Source: Pseudomonas monteilii (GTDB lineage: Bacteria; Pseudomonadota; Gammaproteobacteria; Pseudomonadales; Pseudomonadaceae). Taken from it: a DNA stretch of 64,000 nt. The notes beneath the pieces were generated by a model that was given only the letters and a program-made list of their open reading frames with translations, was not told the DNA's origin and ran no database searches. The position numbers were made by a program, and so were the translations under genes. Location: positions 992,001-1,056,000 of the forward strand of contig CP013997.1 of NCBI GenBank assembly GCA_001534745.1. The letters run 5' to 3'. Below are positions 61,648 to 64,000 of the stretch, piece by piece; position 1 is the stretch's first letter, and each line of letters starts with the position of its first letter.

Positions 61648-61757
61648 TGCCTGACAGGGCAAGGACGCCCGTTCGCAATCAGATCAGCCGCAACGTGTAG
61701 GACGCGTGCGCTATACTTCGGCGATTTTTCCGCTCGTAGTATCGTTGAGGGCTGACC

Positions 61758-63380
61758 GTGAAGAACTGGACACTGCGCCACCGTATCCTGGCAAGCTTTG
61801 CCGTGATCATCGCCATCATGCTGCTGATGATCGTGGCGGCCTATTCCAGGCTGGTGGCCATCGAGGCCAGCGAAGAAGCCGTCGGCTCGGATAGCATTCC
61901 CGGCGTCTACTACAGCTCGATGATCCGCAGCGCCTGGGTCGACAGCTACGTCACCAGCCAGCAGCTGGTCGGCCTCAGCGGCCATCGCGAGATCACCTCG
62001 ACGGACCTGGAGCTCTACAAGAACTTCGAGGACCGCCTCAAGCAGCACATGGCCAGCTACCAGGGCACCATCCGCACCCCGGACGACCAAGCCAGTTTCG
62101 ACGTCTTCGTCAAGCTGGAGCAGGACTACATGACCCTGGTCAACCAAGTGCTGGCAGCCTATCGGCAGCGCAACTATGCCCAGGCCGAACGGCTGATCAC
62201 CGACCAGTTGACGCCGGTCTGGATGGAAGGGCGCAAGCACCTCAATACCGTCATCGAGCGAAACCGTGAAGCCGCCGATCAGGCCAGCGATGCGATCGTG
62301 GTCGCCGTGGCCACGGCCAAAGGCAGCATGATCGTGTCCCTGGCCCTGGCGATCGTCGCCGCTGGCGTCTGCGGCCTGCTCTTGCTGCGCGCCATCACCA
62401 CACCCATGCGCGCCATGGTCGAAGCCCTCGATCGCCTGCGCTCCGGGGATTTGAGCATGCGCCTGAACCTCGACCGCAAGGACGAGTTCGATGCCGTGCA
62501 GACCGGCTTCAACGAGATGGCCGAATCCCTGGCGGCCCTGGTGTCCCAGGCGCAGCGCTCGTCGGTGCAGGTGACCACCTCGGTCACCGAGATCGCCGCC
62601 ACGTCGCGCCAGCAGCAGGCGACGGCCACCGAGACGGCCGCGACCACCACCGAGATCGGCGCGACCTCGCGGGAGATCGCCGCGACCTCCCGTGACCTGG
62701 TGCGCACCATGACCGAGGTGACCTCGGCAGCGGACCAGGCTTCGGTGCTGGCCGGTTCGGGCCAGCAGGGGCTGGCGCGCATGGAAGAGACCATGCACCA
62801 GGTGATGGGCGCCGCCGATCTGGTCAATGCCAAGCTGGCGATCCTCAACGAGAAGGCCGGCAACATCAACCAGGTCGTGGTGACCATCGTCAAGGTCGCC
62901 GACCAGACCAACCTGCTGTCGCTCAACGCCGCCATCGAGGCCGAGAAAGCCGGCGAGTATGGCCGCGGCTTCGCCGTGGTCGCCACCGAGGTGCGTCGCC
63001 TGGCCGACCAGACCGCCGTGGCCACCTACGACATCGAGCAGATGGTGCGCGAGATCCAGTCTGCGGTGTCGGCGGGGGTGATGGGCATGGACAAGTTCTC
63101 CGAAGAAGTGCGCCGAGGCATGTTCGAGGTGCAGCAGGTGGGCGAGCAGCTGACCCAGATCATTCATCAGGTGCAGGCGCTGGCCCCCCGGGTGCTGATG
63201 GTCAACGATGGCATGCAGGCCCAGGCCACGGGCGCCGAGCAGATCAACCAGGCGCTGGCCCAGCTCAGCGATGCCAGCACCCAGACCGTCGAATCCCTGC
63301 GCCAGGCCAGCTCGGCCATCGACGAGCTGAGCCAGGTCGCGGTGGGGCTGCGCGGCGGCGTGTCGCGCTTCAAGGTGTGA
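61758..63380 (+). CDS. wspA: Surface-sensing chemoreceptor WspA
   Basis: 540 residues from GTG 61758 with GAGGG upstream. TM1 about 12-32, a four-helix-bundle periplasmic region, TM2 about 188-208, HAMP, and a signalling hairpin with [25 protein letters not shown]. The EAEKAGE tip variant and the directly following CheW-like and CheR-like genes identify WspA, the receptor that senses surface contact and drives c-di-GMP synthesis through WspR. Confidence 0.92.
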   Translation: MKNWTLRHRILASFAVIIAIMLLMIVAAYSRLVAIEASEEAVGSDSIPGVYYSSMIRSAWVDSYVTSQQLVGLSGHREITSTDLELYKNFEDRLKQHMASYQGTIRTPDDQASFDVFVKLEQDYMTLVNQVLAAYRQRNYAQAERLITDQLTPVWMEGRKHLNTVIERNREAADQASDAIVVAVATAKGSMIVSLALAIVAAGVCGLLLLRAITTPMRAMVEALDRLRSGDLSMRLNLDRKDEFDAVQTGFNEMAESLAALVSQAQRSSVQVTTSVTEIAATSRQQQATATETAATTTEIGATSREIAATSRDLVRTMTEVTSAADQASVLAGSGQQGLARMEETMHQVMGAADLVNAKLAILNEKAGNINQVVVTIVKVADQTNLLSLNAAIEAEKAGEYGRGFAVVATEVRRLADQTAVATYDIEQMVREIQSAVSAGVMGMDKFSEEVRRGMFEVQQVGEQLTQIIHQVQALAPRVLMVNDGMQAQATGAEQINQALAQLSDASTQTVESLRQASSAIDELSQVAVGLRGGVSRFKV

Positions 63381-63907
63381 GCGCGGTGGACTTGCCGATG
63401 TCCGCACCTTCGTCATCGACGCATGCCAAGGGCACCCTGTATCTGCAGTTCACCCTGGGCGAGCAACGCTTTGCCGTGGACGTGCGCGAGGTGATCGAAG
63501 TGCTGCCCTGGCGTGCGCTCAAACCGATCGCCGAGGCGCCTGCCTGGGTCGTCGGCCTCCTGGCCCACCGAGGCCAGCTGATTCCGGTGCTCGACCTGTC
63601 GTCACGCAGTGTCGGTCGGCCAGCGCAACGCCGGACCAGCACCCGCCTGGTGCTGGTGCACTATCAGCCCGAGACGACTGCGGCACGCCAGCCATTGGGG
63701 CTGGTGCTCGAGCGGGCCACCGACACCGTGCGGCATCCTGCCGAAGCCTTCAGACCCTACGGGCTGGACACGGGCCAGGCACGTTACCTGGGGCCGGTGC
63801 TCGAGGATGCGCAAGGCCTGTTGCAGCGCATCGAGGTCGGGCAGTTGTTGCCCGATGATGTCCGCGCCGTGCTGTTCCCCGTGCCGGTCGAGACGAGGTC
63901 ATCATGA
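63377..63907 (+). CDS. wspB: CheW-like coupling protein WspB
   Basis: 176 residues from GTG 63377, which overlaps the wspA stop; ATG 63398 is an alternative start. CheW fold: [46 protein letters not shown], and [13 protein letters not shown]. Couples WspA to the kinase WspE. Its end overlaps the next start (ATGA). Confidence 0.9.
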   Translation: MSAVDLPMSAPSSSTHAKGTLYLQFTLGEQRFAVDVREVIEVLPWRALKPIAEAPAWVVGLLAHRGQLIPVLDLSSRSVGRPAQRRTSTRLVLVHYQPETTAARQPLGLVLERATDTVRHPAEAFRPYGLDTGQARYLGPVLEDAQGLLQRIEVGQLLPDDVRAVLFPVPVETRSS

Positions 63908-64000
63908 TCGAGCAGCGGTTCTTCGATTTTCTCCACCAGCGGATCGGGCTGGACGTCGCTTCGGTGGGCGAGACCATGGTGCAGCGCGCCCTGCGTCAGC
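63904..64000 (+). CDS. wspC: CheR-like methyltransferase WspC, 5' end only
   Basis: The first 32 codons of a frame starting [22 protein letters not shown]; the gene runs off the window. The start overlaps wspB by four bases. The opening sequence and position agree with WspC, the methyltransferase for WspA. Confidence 0.8.
   Translation, partial: MIEQRFFDFLHQRIGLDVASVGETMVQRALRQ

Overview
The window is GC-rich chromosomal DNA from a Pseudomonas, most likely of the P. putida group. The evidence is the housekeeping order ffh-rpsP-rimM-trmD-rplS, xerD-dsbC-hom-thrC, recJ, the start of the wsp locus (wspA-wspB-wspC), purL beside mltF and tadA, typical Pseudomonas intergenic inverted repeats, and two-partner secretion and orphan RHS genes common in this genus. 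Species assignment is inference; no rRNA or tRNA gene was seen.

Layout. 1-4.9 kb: a decayed foreign segment. It holds an IS5-type transposase relic, a large nuclease/STAND-NTPase locus resembling Avs-type anti-phage proteins but interrupted by one in-frame amber codon, and the decayed 3' end of a DUF3363 (VirD2-like) conjugative relaxase gene. 5.1-11.5 kb: three signalling genes on the minus strand (dCache chemoreceptor, soluble FIST-domain chemoreceptor, membrane GGDEF-EAL protein). 11.8-16.4 kb: a small membrane protein, two tandem 312-residue orphan RHS-core proteins and a DUF4034/Sel1-like protein. 16.5-24.4 kb: Tat multicopper oxidase, tadA, mltF, purL and a Nif3-like domain protein. 24.6-30.2 kb: a third orphan RHS-core gene bracketed by the Nif3-like gene and a degenerate copy of that gene's 3' end, then a Het-C family gene and a PhoX-type phosphatase. 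30.4-36.7 kb: a two-partner secretion operon (tpsB-tpsA). 36.8-41.3 kb: L,D-transpeptidase, two Nudix hydrolases, gamma-carbonic anhydrase, DUF1289, a VUT-family transporter and purT. 41.3-41.9 kb is noncoding and full of inverted repeats. 41.9-45.5 kb: an MHS-type transporter, a CorC-like CBS protein and a YpjD/CcsA-like protein. 45.7-54.8 kb: ffh and the rpsP operon, a thioesterase, xerD, dsbC, hom and thrC. 54.9-64 kb: a pseudo-receiver, DUF3509, a CoA transferase, YaeQ, recJ, an OYE-family reductase, a DUF533 protein and the wsp genes running off the end.

How parts work together. purL and purT both act in early purine synthesis (FGAR to FGAM, and formate-dependent GAR formylation). ffh with rpsP-rimM-trmD-rplS serves translation and protein targeting. 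hom-thrC make threonine, and dsbC is the periplasmic disulfide isomerase whose reduced partner is normally DsbD. WspA-B-C are the receptor, coupling protein and methyltransferase of the surface-sensing c-di-GMP pathway, so c-di-GMP and chemotaxis genes lie at both ends of the window. The accessory parts (nuclease/STAND, RHS trio, Het-C, TpsA/TpsB) look like conflict or adhesion genes, and most of the unexplained structure is there.

All family names come from reading the translations; no database search was run.
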